From positions 1 through 39,801 of the forward strand of contig JAJYAM010000019.1 in the NCBI GenBank assembly GCA_021779535.1: 39,801 nucleotides of DNA, read 5' to 3'. This DNA is from Pseudomonadota bacterium (GTDB lineage Bacteria; Pseudomonadota; Gammaproteobacteria; Steroidobacterales; Steroidobacteraceae). The notes beneath the pieces were generated by a model. It ran no database searches and was not told where the DNA came from. It saw only the letters and a list, made by a program, of their open reading frames with translations. Of the stretch, positions 9,601-20,717 are shown piece after piece. Position 1 is the first letter of the stretch. Each line of letters opens with the position of its first letter. Made by a program: the position numbers and the translations under genes.

Positions 9601-9753
9601 GGCACCCGCCACTGGGATGAGGTCGCGCTGTCGTACGCCGGTCAACTGCGCGGCTATGCGGAAGCGGTCGAGCGCGTCAGCGCGGTCGCGGTTCGCGAGA
9701 CCTGGGTATACTTCCCCGTGTCGGGTGGCGCGGTGCGAGTGGGCTGGACTTGA
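6619..9753 (+). CDS. AddA-like UvrD/RecB superfamily 1 helicase with C-terminal PD-(D/E)XK nuclease
   Basis: A 1044-aa SF1A helicase-nuclease. The helicase motifs run in order: Walker A SAGAGSGKT (9-17), TFTNKAAAELRER (Ia), VDEFQDTS (motif II, 326-333), GDVKQAIYGFRG (III, 354-365), LGRSFRSRP (IV), LTHHGAKGLEWPV (V, near 680) and LLYVSMTRARDLL (VI, near 770). The nuclease domain has His897 in GNALHG, Asp975 in GRIDLLL, Asp988 and Lys990 in LDHKSN, and Gln1009/Tyr1013 in QLRGYAE, so ATPase and nuclease both look intact. The frame is open from 6220, but the start is set at GTG 6619, which overlaps the stop of the AddB-like gene by 4 nt, places the Walker A at residue 9 as usual, and removes a non-homologous leader. 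It should unwind and resect double-strand ends together with its partner. Confidence 0.9.
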   Translation: MSARIRFVSAGAGSGKTYRLTEILADELIANRVRPAGVIATTFTNKAAAELRERIWRRLLEARRFDLAIAIGEARIGTVNSVCGALVERFAFETGLATELTVLDEEPARTLVREAIDEVADGATIARLDDIARRLAVEDWQAELQALVDLARANDVPVATLRGFGRENADALLAQLPKATRQDLTVKLRHAIAEALPELAAGSTKKTAEYRALVQSLSRNLAEGRTPWADWVKLANTAPEKKLLEVAKPLAEIAARYARHPRLHADLREYLESMFTLCAATLEVYEARKRELRAIDFTDQEHLLLRALALPAVEAPLREDLELLLVDEFQDTSPIQLALFGKLAALARQVYWVGDVKQAIYGFRGSDTALMEAVLSALPAMGGDTETLGRSFRSRPALVRLSNAVFVPAFAPALRAEAVRLTPAREERHEEPAFANWILGGCNKGEDLRALAAGIRRLVARGVRIEDPTTKALRPVRYADIAILVRSNETVSAAATALGSARIPAATGEPGLLETPEAVLALACLRRLNDPADTLATAEILSLADGAPAEDWITARLRYLDGGGDSARWRETGPDAHPILQRLAELRPRLERLAPREALEIVLTECRLTHRIVRWESDSSAAQRRLANLDALVALAHQYEDQCRNRQEAATVAGLLLWLGEQRTRALDALAATAVDAVQVLTHHGAKGLEWPVVILFDLHADLKDRLWGVSAESRGKVDLADPLRNRFIRYWPWPFGKLKKVDLADEIAAAPDAQRFRTAAIDENRRLLYVSMTRARDLLVLARSSRSPTGEWIDSLDAPWLMSAADATQLTLPDGTAIPCAHWILSPEDAPEPDDAGADETWWFRMPARVERRPPLLVTPSALSASAATVVERVRIGERIELGRRMDMAAVGNALHGCIAASLTDPAAPLDESEVGRILAAFRVADGISAPPVVRQIAALRAWIGARWPAAEAFAEVPVEAILPSGQVLAGRIDLLLRVGDGWVVLDHKSNPKGTRHWDEVALSYAGQLRGYAEAVERVSAVAVRETWVYFPVSGGAVRVGWT

Positions 9754-9799
9754 CGTCGCAGTCCGCAGTCTCGCGTGTCGAGGCCACCCCGGTGCGACC

Positions 9800-10450
9800 A
9801 TGAACCATGCCACGTTAAAGGCCCGCCAGCGCGCTGAACGGCACAACCACCCGCCGAACCTCGCGTTGCGGGTGCACCGGGCCTTGAGCTGGCTGCAGCG
9901 CGCCGAACAGCTCGCCGACGACCCGGACGGCCGGTTCATATTCCTGTGGATCGCGTTCAACGCCGCCTACGCCACCCACATCGACGACACCGCCGGGATC
10001 TCGGAGCGGACGCTGTTCCGCGAATTTCTCGCGAAGCTGTGCCGCCTCGATGCAGCGCACCGCATCGAGGCACTCGTATGGGACGAGTTCGCCGGCAACA
10101 TCCGGGTGCTGCTCGACAATCCGTACATCTTCCGCGACTTCTGGCTGCACCAGACGGGGAGCCTTTCCGAGACGGAGTGGAAGAAGAACTTCGCCGGCGC
10201 GAAAGCCGCCGCCCATCGCGCACTCTCGCGCCGTGAGACCGCGACCGTGCTCAGCGCCGTGTTGAGCCGGATCTACACACTGCGAAACCAGCTCGTTCAC
10301 GGCGGCGCGACCTGGAGCAGCTCGGTGAACCGGGATCAGGTGCGCGACGGCGGCAATCTTTTGGCCAAGCTCGTCCCGCTGGTGATCGAGATCATGATGG
10401 ACAACGTCACCGAAGCGTGGCCGGCGGCGTGCTATCCGGTGGTGGCGTGA
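9800..10450 (+). CDS. HEPN-domain protein with RxxxxH RNase motif
   Basis: A 216-aa all-helical protein. The HEPN signature is RNQLVH (Arg162...His167), the RxxxxH motif that forms the metal-independent RNase site in dimers. FIFLWIAFNAAYATH at residues 46-60 is the conserved helix typical of one large HEPN group. The gene begins 46 bp after the AddA-like stop in the same direction, with no promoter or terminator visible between, so it is probably the third gene of the operon. ATG 9800 is used; the frame is open further upstream only as overlap with the helicase gene. HEPN RNases act as toxins or effectors in abortive infection, toxin-antitoxin and CRISPR systems, cutting tRNA or mRNA. Here it may be the growth-arrest arm of the helicase-nuclease system. 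No cognate antitoxin such as an MNT nucleotidyltransferase is adjacent. Confidence 0.8.
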   Translation: MNHATLKARQRAERHNHPPNLALRVHRALSWLQRAEQLADDPDGRFIFLWIAFNAAYATHIDDTAGISERTLFREFLAKLCRLDAAHRIEALVWDEFAGNIRVLLDNPYIFRDFWLHQTGSLSETEWKKNFAGAKAAAHRALSRRETATVLSAVLSRIYTLRNQLVHGGATWSSSVNRDQVRDGGNLLAKLVPLVIEIMMDNVTEAWPAACYPVVA

Positions 10451-10566
10451 GACACACGGGTAGCGCCGGCGGCACGAAGGGTCGGGATTCACGCTGCTCG
10501 GAGGATGGCCGGTTCGCCGAGGTGGACGTGCTGAACGGAGTTTGACCCTCGCCGCGTCTCGCGCGG

Positions 10567-10586
10567 GTCCAGGCGTATTCCTGGAC
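10567..10586. terminator. Inverted repeat between convergent genes, possible terminator
   Basis: GTCCAGG and CCTGGAC form a perfect 7-bp stem around a six-base loop (CGTATT). It lies in the 163-bp gap between the HEPN gene and the leftward small membrane-protein gene, where a shared terminator would be expected. No T-run follows on either strand. I see nothing else in 10451-10613. Confidence 0.3.
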
Positions 10587-10613
10587 GCCGGCGATCTGCA
10601 AGATGGCCCGCCT

Positions 10614-10997
10614 CTAGTACGGGTGCCCGTGCATGCGCGGCGACGACCAGATGCCCATCAGCAGGGTAATCACCATCAGGATCACAAACAGGTAGGTGGA
10701 CCAGGTCCATCGCCGCCCCGTGCCAGGCTCGATCCGATGCAACTTGCCGTCCGGACCGTAGTCCGCCTGTTCCCAATGGCTGCCGAAGACCTTGTTCCAG
10801 GACTGCGGATGGCCCTGGCCCCAGAGCGCCACCACCAGCCAGAGGCCGGAAGCGTAGAGGAGCAAAACGAGCATGTAATAGCCCACCACGAAGAAGGCGA
10901 TGAACGCACCGCGGATCGGCCACGGCAGCATGTTCACCAACTCGTTCGTGACGAGGTCCTGATACCAGGCCGATGATCGCAATCCCATCGAATCCAC
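10614..10997 (-). CDS. Small two-TM membrane protein of unknown function
   Basis: About 127 aa. Two clear transmembrane segments are visible: residues about 28-60 (containing AFIAFFVVGYYMLVLLLYA and LWLVVALWG) and about 97-116 (TYLFVILMVITLLMGIW). A polar loop between them holds HPQSWNKVFGSHWEQADYG, and the C-terminus is rich in His and Pro. The hydropathy pattern and codon use support a real gene. I do not recognise the family. The start is uncertain: GTG 10997, ATG 10988 and a later GTG/ATG pair just ahead of the first TM are all possible. It is 126 bp downstream of the MFS gene and may be the last gene of the GH31-GH13-MFS operon, but its link to sugar uptake is unproven. Confidence 0.65.
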   Translation of the reverse strand: MDSMGLRSSAWYQDLVTNELVNMLPWPIRGAFIAFFVVGYYMLVLLLYASGLWLVVALWGQGHPQSWNKVFGSHWEQADYGPDGKLHRIEPGTGRRWTWSTYLFVILMVITLLMGIWSSPRMHGHPY

Positions 10998-11123
10998 ATG
11001 GCATCGACCGCGCGAATATCAAGGTTGCACGGCGTGCGTCCGTTCGCTCGCAGTGCAGCGTAAAAGTCGCGAGCACTGAACCCGGTCGACACAAGCGGCG
11101 CGCGAACGGCCATCGGCCTGTCC

Positions 11124-12608
11124 TCACCGAGGCGGTTGGTCGGTCGCGCCGTGCGGTTCGGCGACACGCAGGGTAAACAGTCCCGCCAGCAGCAGGCTGA
11201 TGCCCCCCAGCACCAGTCCGTACACCGGCCGGTCGGCGAAGAACACGTGCAGCAGCGCACCGAGCACGCTGGCCGCGGCCAGCTGCGGGATGACGATGAA
11301 GAAATTGAAGATGCCCATGTACACGCCCATCTTCTCGGCCGGCAGACTGTCCGCGAGCAGCGTGTAGGGCAACGACAGGATCGAGGCCCAGCCGAAGCCG
11401 ATGCCGATCATCGCGAGCAGCAACCAATGCGGATCGCGGATCCAGACGAAGGAGATCAGTCCGAGGGCCGCGCCCGCGAGATTGATGACGTGACTCCAGC
11501 GCAATCCCACCAGGCGCACCATCAGCGGAATGAGCACCGCGGCGAGCACCGCGAAGCCGTTGTAGGCACCGAACAGCACGCCCACCCAGTTCGCGCCGGC
11601 GTTGTAGGCCTTCGAGAGCGGGTCGCTGCTGCCGAACTGCACCGAGGTCACCGCGGGTGTCGTGTAGATCCACATCGCGAACATCGCGAACCATGAAAAG
11701 CATTGGACCCACGCGAGGCGCCGCATGGGGCCGGGCATGCCGTACAGGTCTGCGATCACCTGGCGCGCGACGCCACGGCTGGGCGTGGCGCTGAGCCACA
11801 CGAGCAGCGCCCCCGCGACGACCAGGGTGCCGGCGAGCAGGTAGAGCTGCCGGTCGAGACCGAAGCGGCCGATCACGATCGCGCCCGCCGCGCCGATCGC
11901 CAGCATCGCCGCGCCGGGCCGCCACGCGCGCGAGAGATCCGTATCGGGACGCGGCGGCGGCAGATCGCTGAAACTCAGCAGCCGCTCCGGTGGGTATTCG
12001 CGGGTGGTGAGCACGGTCCACGTCACCGCGCCGAGCAGCACCGCGCCGCCGGTATAGAAGGCGATGCGCACGGTCGCCGGGATCTGGCCGGCCGGCGCCA
12101 CGTTGGCGAACCCGAAGCGGCCGAGGATCCATGGCAACAGCGAGGACAGCACCGCGCCGATGCCGATGAAGAAACTCTGCAGCGCGAAGCCGAGCGGTCG
12201 CTGCGAATTCGGCAGCTGATCGGCCACCAGCGCCCGGAAGGGCTCCATCGAGACGTTCACCGCCGCGTCCATCATCCACAGCATGACCGCCGCGATCCAC
12301 AGCGTCGGCGAGTCGGGCATCGCCAGCAGCGCCACCGTGGTCACGACCGCGCCGGCGAGGAAGTACGGCCGCCGCCGCCCGAAGCGTCCCCAGGTGTGGT
12401 CCGAGGCATAGCCGATCACGGGCTGCACCAACAACCCGGTGATCGGCGCGGCCACCCACAGGATCGGGATCTCCTGCAACCGGGCGCCGAGCGTCTGGAA
12501 GATGCGGCTGACGTTGGCGTTTTGCAGTCCGAAGGCGAACTGGATGCCGAGAAAACCCACCGACATGTTCACGATCTGCCGCCAGGACAGCTCCGGCTTG
12601 GCGCTCAC
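11124..12608 (-). CDS. SLC45-type MFS sugar (maltose/sucrose/maltodextrin) transporter
   Basis: A 494-aa inner-membrane transporter with about 12 helices. The loop signature DHTWGRFGRRRPYFLAGA (residues about 70-87) is typical of the sucrose/maltose proton-symporter group (SLC45; plant SUC-like and the Caulobacter/Xanthomonas maltose transporters). Another conserved piece is EPFRALVADQLP near 122-133. It probably imports maltose or maltodextrin released in the periplasm. The start is GTG 12608, preceded by GGGGGCAGG. It lies 63 bp after the stop of the GH13 lipoprotein gene in an apparent operon GH31-GH13-MFS. The exact sugar is inferred from the neighbours. Confidence 0.85.
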   Translation of the reverse strand: MSAKPELSWRQIVNMSVGFLGIQFAFGLQNANVSRIFQTLGARLQEIPILWVAAPITGLLVQPVIGYASDHTWGRFGRRRPYFLAGAVVTTVALLAMPDSPTLWIAAVMLWMMDAAVNVSMEPFRALVADQLPNSQRPLGFALQSFFIGIGAVLSSLLPWILGRFGFANVAPAGQIPATVRIAFYTGGAVLLGAVTWTVLTTREYPPERLLSFSDLPPPRPDTDLSRAWRPGAAMLAIGAAGAIVIGRFGLDRQLYLLAGTLVVAGALLVWLSATPSRGVARQVIADLYGMPGPMRRLAWVQCFSWFAMFAMWIYTTPAVTSVQFGSSDPLSKAYNAGANWVGVLFGAYNGFAVLAAVLIPLMVRLVGLRWSHVINLAGAALGLISFVWIRDPHWLLLAMIGIGFGWASILSLPYTLLADSLPAEKMGVYMGIFNFFIVIPQLAAASVLGALLHVFFADRPVYGLVLGGISLLLAGLFTLRVAEPHGATDQPPR

Positions 12609-12671
12609 CGCGGCCTGCCCCCGCGACGCGCGGTGCGCACGCCACTCGTCACGATGCCTGTCACGCGCATG

Positions 12672-17167
<4,496 letters not shown>

Positions 17168-17230
17168 GCGATTCACACTCCCCAGGAAGGCGCCTGCAAC
17201 CGTCGCTTGCAACATGACGGTGGAACGCGG

Positions 17231-17300
17231 TGCCCGTCAGGTCGCGGTCGCCGTCGGCGAACGCGCGGACGAAGATCTCGCAATACACGTCGGAGGGTGC
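17231..17300 (-). pseudogene. Relic of the N-terminus of another GH13 alpha-amylase gene
   Basis: Read leftward from 17291, the frame gives DVYCEIFVRAFADGDRDLTG. This resembles the first barrel strand of many GH13 enzymes, of the form VYYEIFVRSFADSDGDGIGDL-G, with a few residues lost in the Ca-binding loop. No start codon or signal peptide precedes it and similarity stops within about 25 codons, so it cannot be an active gene. It sits between the operator and the GH31 start, as expected if a GH13 gene at the head of the operon was deleted. The match is by eye. Confidence 0.5.
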
Positions 17301-17368
17301 CTGCGCGCCCCGTGATCACCCCGTGGGCAGAGAATGCGACGCGGCCGCGCGCCTTGGCAACGGCACAC

Positions 17369-17376
17369 ATACGTAT
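17369..17376. promoter_or_regulatory. Candidate LacI-family operator (ATACGTAT), site 1
   Basis: Perfect 8-bp palindrome with context CACATACGTATTCA, nearly the same as site 2 at 27431-27438. It lies 187 bp ahead of the MFS ATG and about 200 bp ahead of the GH31 start. Confidence 0.55.
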
Positions 17377-17403
17377 TCAGCGGCGCTCGTATTCAGCGGC
17401 GCT
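17372..17403. repeat. 16-bp perfect tandem repeat overlapping operator site 1
   Basis: CGTATTCAGCGGCGCT is present twice in direct succession (17372-17387 and 17388-17403). The second copy repeats only the right half of the palindrome, so it duplicates an operator half-site. Confidence 0.9.
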
Positions 17404-17562
17404 GGAGCGGTCGGCGCCCGCAGCGGCGATATGGCAATATCGGTCGTCCCGCGGCACCATCGCCGGCGGCGCCGTGCGGCGCTCCAGCCCGCCCCGGGAC
17501 GAGATCGATGAATTGCAATCGGCACACGTGAGCACTCCCCCGATGCCGTGGACGACTCGCGG

Positions 17563-19158
17563 ATGAAACACGAGATCTTCGCCCTCTCCGAACGGCGCAG
17601 CACCCGAGCCTTCTGGTTGGGCTCGGTGCTGGTCAGCATTGGAGTTCTTCTGCACCTGCCCATGTTCTGGATGGGCCGCAACACGGGTTTCATGCTGGCG
17701 GGCATGCCCATGGACCCGAGCATGCGGTGGGGGATGGCGCTGATCGTGCTCGGCATCCTGGCCACCGGCTACGGCTTGCTGCCGGCCTCGCGGGCCAACG
17801 GCACGGCGAACGACGTGGTGTCGCTACTCGAGGATGCGCCGCTCTCATCCGCCCACTGGACGCTGATGGCGGTGCTGTCGGTTGCTCTGGTCATCGATGT
17901 CATGAAGCCGGCCAGTCTCGGCTTCGTCACGCCCGGCATGCGCGTCGAGTATGGTTTGAACGCGGCGACGGTCGCACTCCTGCCGCTGTCGGCCTTGATC
18001 GGCACCGCGGTCGGCTCTTTCGCGTGGGGCACGTTGGCCGACCGTTATGGGCGCCGTGGCTCGATCCTGCTGTCCTCGGTGATGTTCGTCGGCACCTCGA
18101 TCTGCGGCGCGATGCCGTCGTTCGGGTGGAACGTCGCGATGTGTTTTCTGATGGGCGCGGCGGCCGGTGGAATGCTGCCGATCGCCTATGCGCTGCTGGC
18201 CGAGATCATGCCGACCAAGCACCGGGGCTGGAGCCTGGTCCTCGTGGGCGGCATCGGCACGATGGGTGGATATTATGCGGCCAGTGAGTCGTCGGCACTG
18301 CTGCAACCGTTCTTCGGCTGGCGGATCATGTGGTTTCTCAACCTGCCCACCGGGCTGATCCTCATCGCGTTGAGTCCGCTCATCCCCGAGTCCGCACGCT
18401 TTCTGCAGCACATGGGCCGGTTCGACGAAGCGCGCGCGACTCTGGCGCGCTTCGGTGCCGTCATCCGGCCCGGCCCGGCCGACGAAGCGCCCGCGAAGGC
18501 CGACGCCCATGAGACCGGCGTGGAAACGACGCGGCACGGATCGCTCGGCACCACGATCGCGCTGGCGCTCGCAGCGCTGGCCTGGGGCTTCGTCAATTTC
18601 GGCATTCTCTTGTGGCTGCCCGGCTCGTTGGTGGCCGAAGGCAGGAGCGTGGGACTCGCGAGCGCCCTGATCGCGCGGTCGACGCTGATCGCGGCACCCA
18701 CGGTCCTCGTCACCGCGTTCATGTACACGACCTGGAGCACCAAGTACTCCCTGCTGACCGCCATCGGCATCACGACTCTGGGATTGTTGGCCGTGCTGCT
18801 GCGAAGTCTCGGCGCCGTCGGCTTCCTCGACGATCCCGTCGTGCCGCTCTCGCTGCTGATCGTCGGATCGACGGCGTTGATCTCGATCTTGCTGCCGTAC
18901 GCGACCGAGAACTATCCCGTCCGCGTCCGCGGTCGGGCCACCGGCTGGGTCGCCGGCTGGAGCAAGATCGCCGGCATGCTCGCGCAAGGGTTCAGCGCGC
19001 TCGCCCTGGTTCCCGCGCTGGGTCTGGCCGCCGCCGTGGTCGCTGTCCCGGCACTGGTGTCGCTGGTGCTGGTGGCGTTGATCGGGCGCGAAACGCGCGG
19101 GCGCGATCTTCGGGACCTCGAGTTGGGCACGGTCGAACCGGCGATCCGCGAGAGTTGA
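17563..19158 (+). CDS. MFS transporter with two extra N-terminal TM helices
   Basis: A 531-aa inner-membrane protein of the major facilitator superfamily. The loop 2-3 signature is LADRYGRRGSIL (about 157-168), and a sugar-porter-like PESARFL appears after the sixth core helix. Two extra hydrophobic segments (about 18-37 and 53-71) precede the core, giving about 14 helices. ATG 17563 is chosen; GTG 17548 in the same frame would add five residues, and no strong ribosome site decides. The halogenase gene starts 6 bp after its stop, so the two are surely co-transcribed. The substrate may be a sugar or a product or substrate of the halogenase; the sequence does not tell. Confidence 0.8.
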   Translation: MKHEIFALSERRSTRAFWLGSVLVSIGVLLHLPMFWMGRNTGFMLAGMPMDPSMRWGMALIVLGILATGYGLLPASRANGTANDVVSLLEDAPLSSAHWTLMAVLSVALVIDVMKPASLGFVTPGMRVEYGLNAATVALLPLSALIGTAVGSFAWGTLADRYGRRGSILLSSVMFVGTSICGAMPSFGWNVAMCFLMGAAAGGMLPIAYALLAEIMPTKHRGWSLVLVGGIGTMGGYYAASESSALLQPFFGWRIMWFLNLPTGLILIALSPLIPESARFLQHMGRFDEARATLARFGAVIRPGPADEAPAKADAHETGVETTRHGSLGTTIALALAALAWGFVNFGILLWLPGSLVAEGRSVGLASALIARSTLIAAPTVLVTAFMYTTWSTKYSLLTAIGITTLGLLAVLLRSLGAVGFLDDPVVPLSLLIVGSTALISILLPYATENYPVRVRGRATGWVAGWSKIAGMLAQGFSALALVPALGLAAAVVAVPALVSLVLVALIGRETRGRDLRDLELGTVEPAIRES

Positions 19159-19164
19159 TCGGCC

Positions 19165-20679
19165 ATGAATGACCCGAGCGAACGCCGCATACGCCGCATC
19201 GTGATCGTCGGAGGCGGATCCGCCGGCTGGATGAGCGCCGCGGCGCTCGCCAACGCGACCAACGGCAACTGCCGCATCGAGCTGGTCGAGTCCGCGACGA
19301 TCGGCACCGTGGGCGTCGGCGAAGCGACCATTCCGCCGATCAAGCAATTCAACCAGCAGCTCGGCCTGGATGAGAACGCGTTCGCGGCGGGCACCGGCGG
19401 CACGTTCAAGCTCGGCATCGAATTCGTCGACTGGACGCGGCCCGGCCAGCGTTATTTCCACCCGTTCGGGCAGTTCGCGCCCGACTTCGACACCCTCCCG
19501 TTCCATCAATACTGGTTGCGCGAGCGCAGCCGGGGCAGCACGGTGCCGCTGCAGGAGTACGCGATGGCCTGGGCGGCGGCGCGTGCCGGGCGCTTCGACC
19601 GGCCGCTCCCCGACCGGCGGCTGGTGTTGTCGAGTTTCGACTACGCCTATCACTTCGACGCCGCGCTGTACGCCCGGCATCTGCGCGGCTACGCGGAACA
19701 GCGCGGCGTGGTACGCACCGAGGGCGAGGTCGTGCAGGTGAAGCGGCGCGGCGAGGACGGCTTCATCGAGTCGCTCGTGCTCAAGGACGATCGGCGGATC
19801 GACGGCGACCTGTTCATCGACTGCTCCGGCTTTCGCGGCCTGCTCATCGAGGGCGCGCTCGAGGTGGGCCTCGACGACTGGCGCGAGTGGCTGCCTTGCG
19901 ACCGGGCGGTCACCGTCGGCTGCGCCGTCGGCACCGAGCTGTCCCCGTACACGCGTTCCACCGCCCGCCCGGCCGGCTGGCAATGGCGCATTCCGCTGCA
20001 GCATCGCACCGGCAACGGCCACGTGTATTGCAGCGAGTTCATGAGCGGGGACGAGGCGGCCCGCTTGCTGCTCGCCAACCTCGACGGCGAGCCGCTCGGC
20101 GAGCCGCGGCTGATCAAGTTCACCGCCGGCGCGCGGCGCCAGTTCTGGTCGCGCAACTGCGTGGCCATCGGTCTCGCGGCGGGCTTTCTCGAACCGCTGG
20201 AATCGACGGCGCTGCACATGGTCCAGTCGGGAATCACCCGGCTGCTCGCGCTGTTCCCGGATCGCCACTGCGATCCGCTGCTGGCGCGCGAGTACAACCG
20301 CATCACCCGCGCCGAGTATGAGCGGATCCGGGATTTCCTGATCCTGCATTACCACGCCCAGCGGCGCGAGGAGCCCCTGTGGCGCCACACGCGCGAGATG
20401 CGGATCCCGCCGGAGCTGCAGTACAAGATCGATCATTTTCGCTGCCACGGCGGGATCGTCGCCGAGCCGTTCGAGCTGTTCCAGAACTCGAATTGGCTGG
20501 CGGTGCTCGTCGGTCAGGAGGTCTGGCCCGAGCGTCAGCATGCGCTGCTCGAGCTGCGTGGCGTCGTCGATGCGGCGCGCCGCCTGGCCGGCATCCGCGA
20601 GGTATTGGAGAAGGCTGCGCGGTCGCTGCCGACGCACCGCCAGTACATCGAGCAACACTGCCGCGCGAAGATCCTCTAG
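19165..20679 (+). CDS. Flavin-dependent tryptophan-halogenase-family protein (paralogue 1)
   Basis: A 504-aa FAD enzyme of the PrnA/RebH family. Visible features are the FAD-binding IVGGGSAGW (14-22), VGVGEATIPP, the catalytic Lys82 in GTFKLGI, the halogenase motif WQWRIP (272-277), and Glu346-Ser347 in FLEPLEST, which match the conserved Glu/Ser of PrnA. All residues needed for HOCl formation and transfer are present. No signal peptide is seen, so it is cytoplasmic; a flavin reductase would have to be supplied from elsewhere. Family members sit beside TonB receptors and glycosidases in Xanthomonas- and Caulobacter-like genomes, and their natural substrates are largely unknown. A second, closely related gene faces it 29 bp away. 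Confidence 0.85.
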   Translation: MNDPSERRIRRIVIVGGGSAGWMSAAALANATNGNCRIELVESATIGTVGVGEATIPPIKQFNQQLGLDENAFAAGTGGTFKLGIEFVDWTRPGQRYFHPFGQFAPDFDTLPFHQYWLRERSRGSTVPLQEYAMAWAAARAGRFDRPLPDRRLVLSSFDYAYHFDAALYARHLRGYAEQRGVVRTEGEVVQVKRRGEDGFIESLVLKDDRRIDGDLFIDCSGFRGLLIEGALEVGLDDWREWLPCDRAVTVGCAVGTELSPYTRSTARPAGWQWRIPLQHRTGNGHVYCSEFMSGDEAARLLLANLDGEPLGEPRLIKFTAGARRQFWSRNCVAIGLAAGFLEPLESTALHMVQSGITRLLALFPDRHCDPLLAREYNRITRAEYERIRDFLILHYHAQRREEPLWRHTREMRIPPELQYKIDHFRCHGGIVAEPFELFQNSNWLAVLVGQEVWPERQHALLELRGVVDAARRLAGIREVLEKAARSLPTHRQYIEQHCRAKIL

Positions 20680-20683
20680 GCCG

Positions 20684-20717
20684 CTCGGCCGTCACTGCGC
20701 CTCGGCCGTCAATGCGC
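20684..20717. repeat. 17-bp imperfect tandem repeat between the two halogenase genes
   Basis: CTCGGCCGTCACTGCGC (20684-20700) is followed directly by CTCGGCCGTCAATGCGC (20701-20717), one mismatch. The second copy contains the stop codon and last codons of the minus-strand halogenase. Confidence 0.85.

Larger units (their letters stand above)
17168..17562. promoter_or_regulatory. Divergent control region between GH31 operon and MFS-halogenase operon
   Basis: This 395-bp gap contains no intact gene. From left to right it holds a GH13 gene relic on the minus strand (17231-17300), an ATACGTAT palindrome (17369-17376), a 16-bp tandem duplication overlapping it (17372-17403), and the inverted repeat CGATAT-GGCA-ATATCG (17427-17442). 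Promoters for both directions must lie here, but no convincing -35/-10 pair is visible. Confidence 0.6.

Noticed and set aside
3989-9753. Reading the AddAB-like pair as Gabija or Hachiman
   Set aside because: Gabija has an OLD/TOPRIM nuclease with a UvrD-like helicase and Hachiman a DEAD-like helicase with a small partner. Here both proteins carry RecB-type nuclease domains, and the larger has AddA-type motifs.
10489-12645. A 718-codon minus-strand frame covering the SLC45 MFS gene in another frame
   Set aside because: Ala/Arg/Gly-rich frame-shadow; the real MFS frame has the transporter signature and hydropathy.
17845-20658. A 937-codon minus-strand open frame opposite the MFS and halogenase genes
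   Set aside because: Crosses two genes with clear families on the other strand; composition is that of reverse-frame translation.
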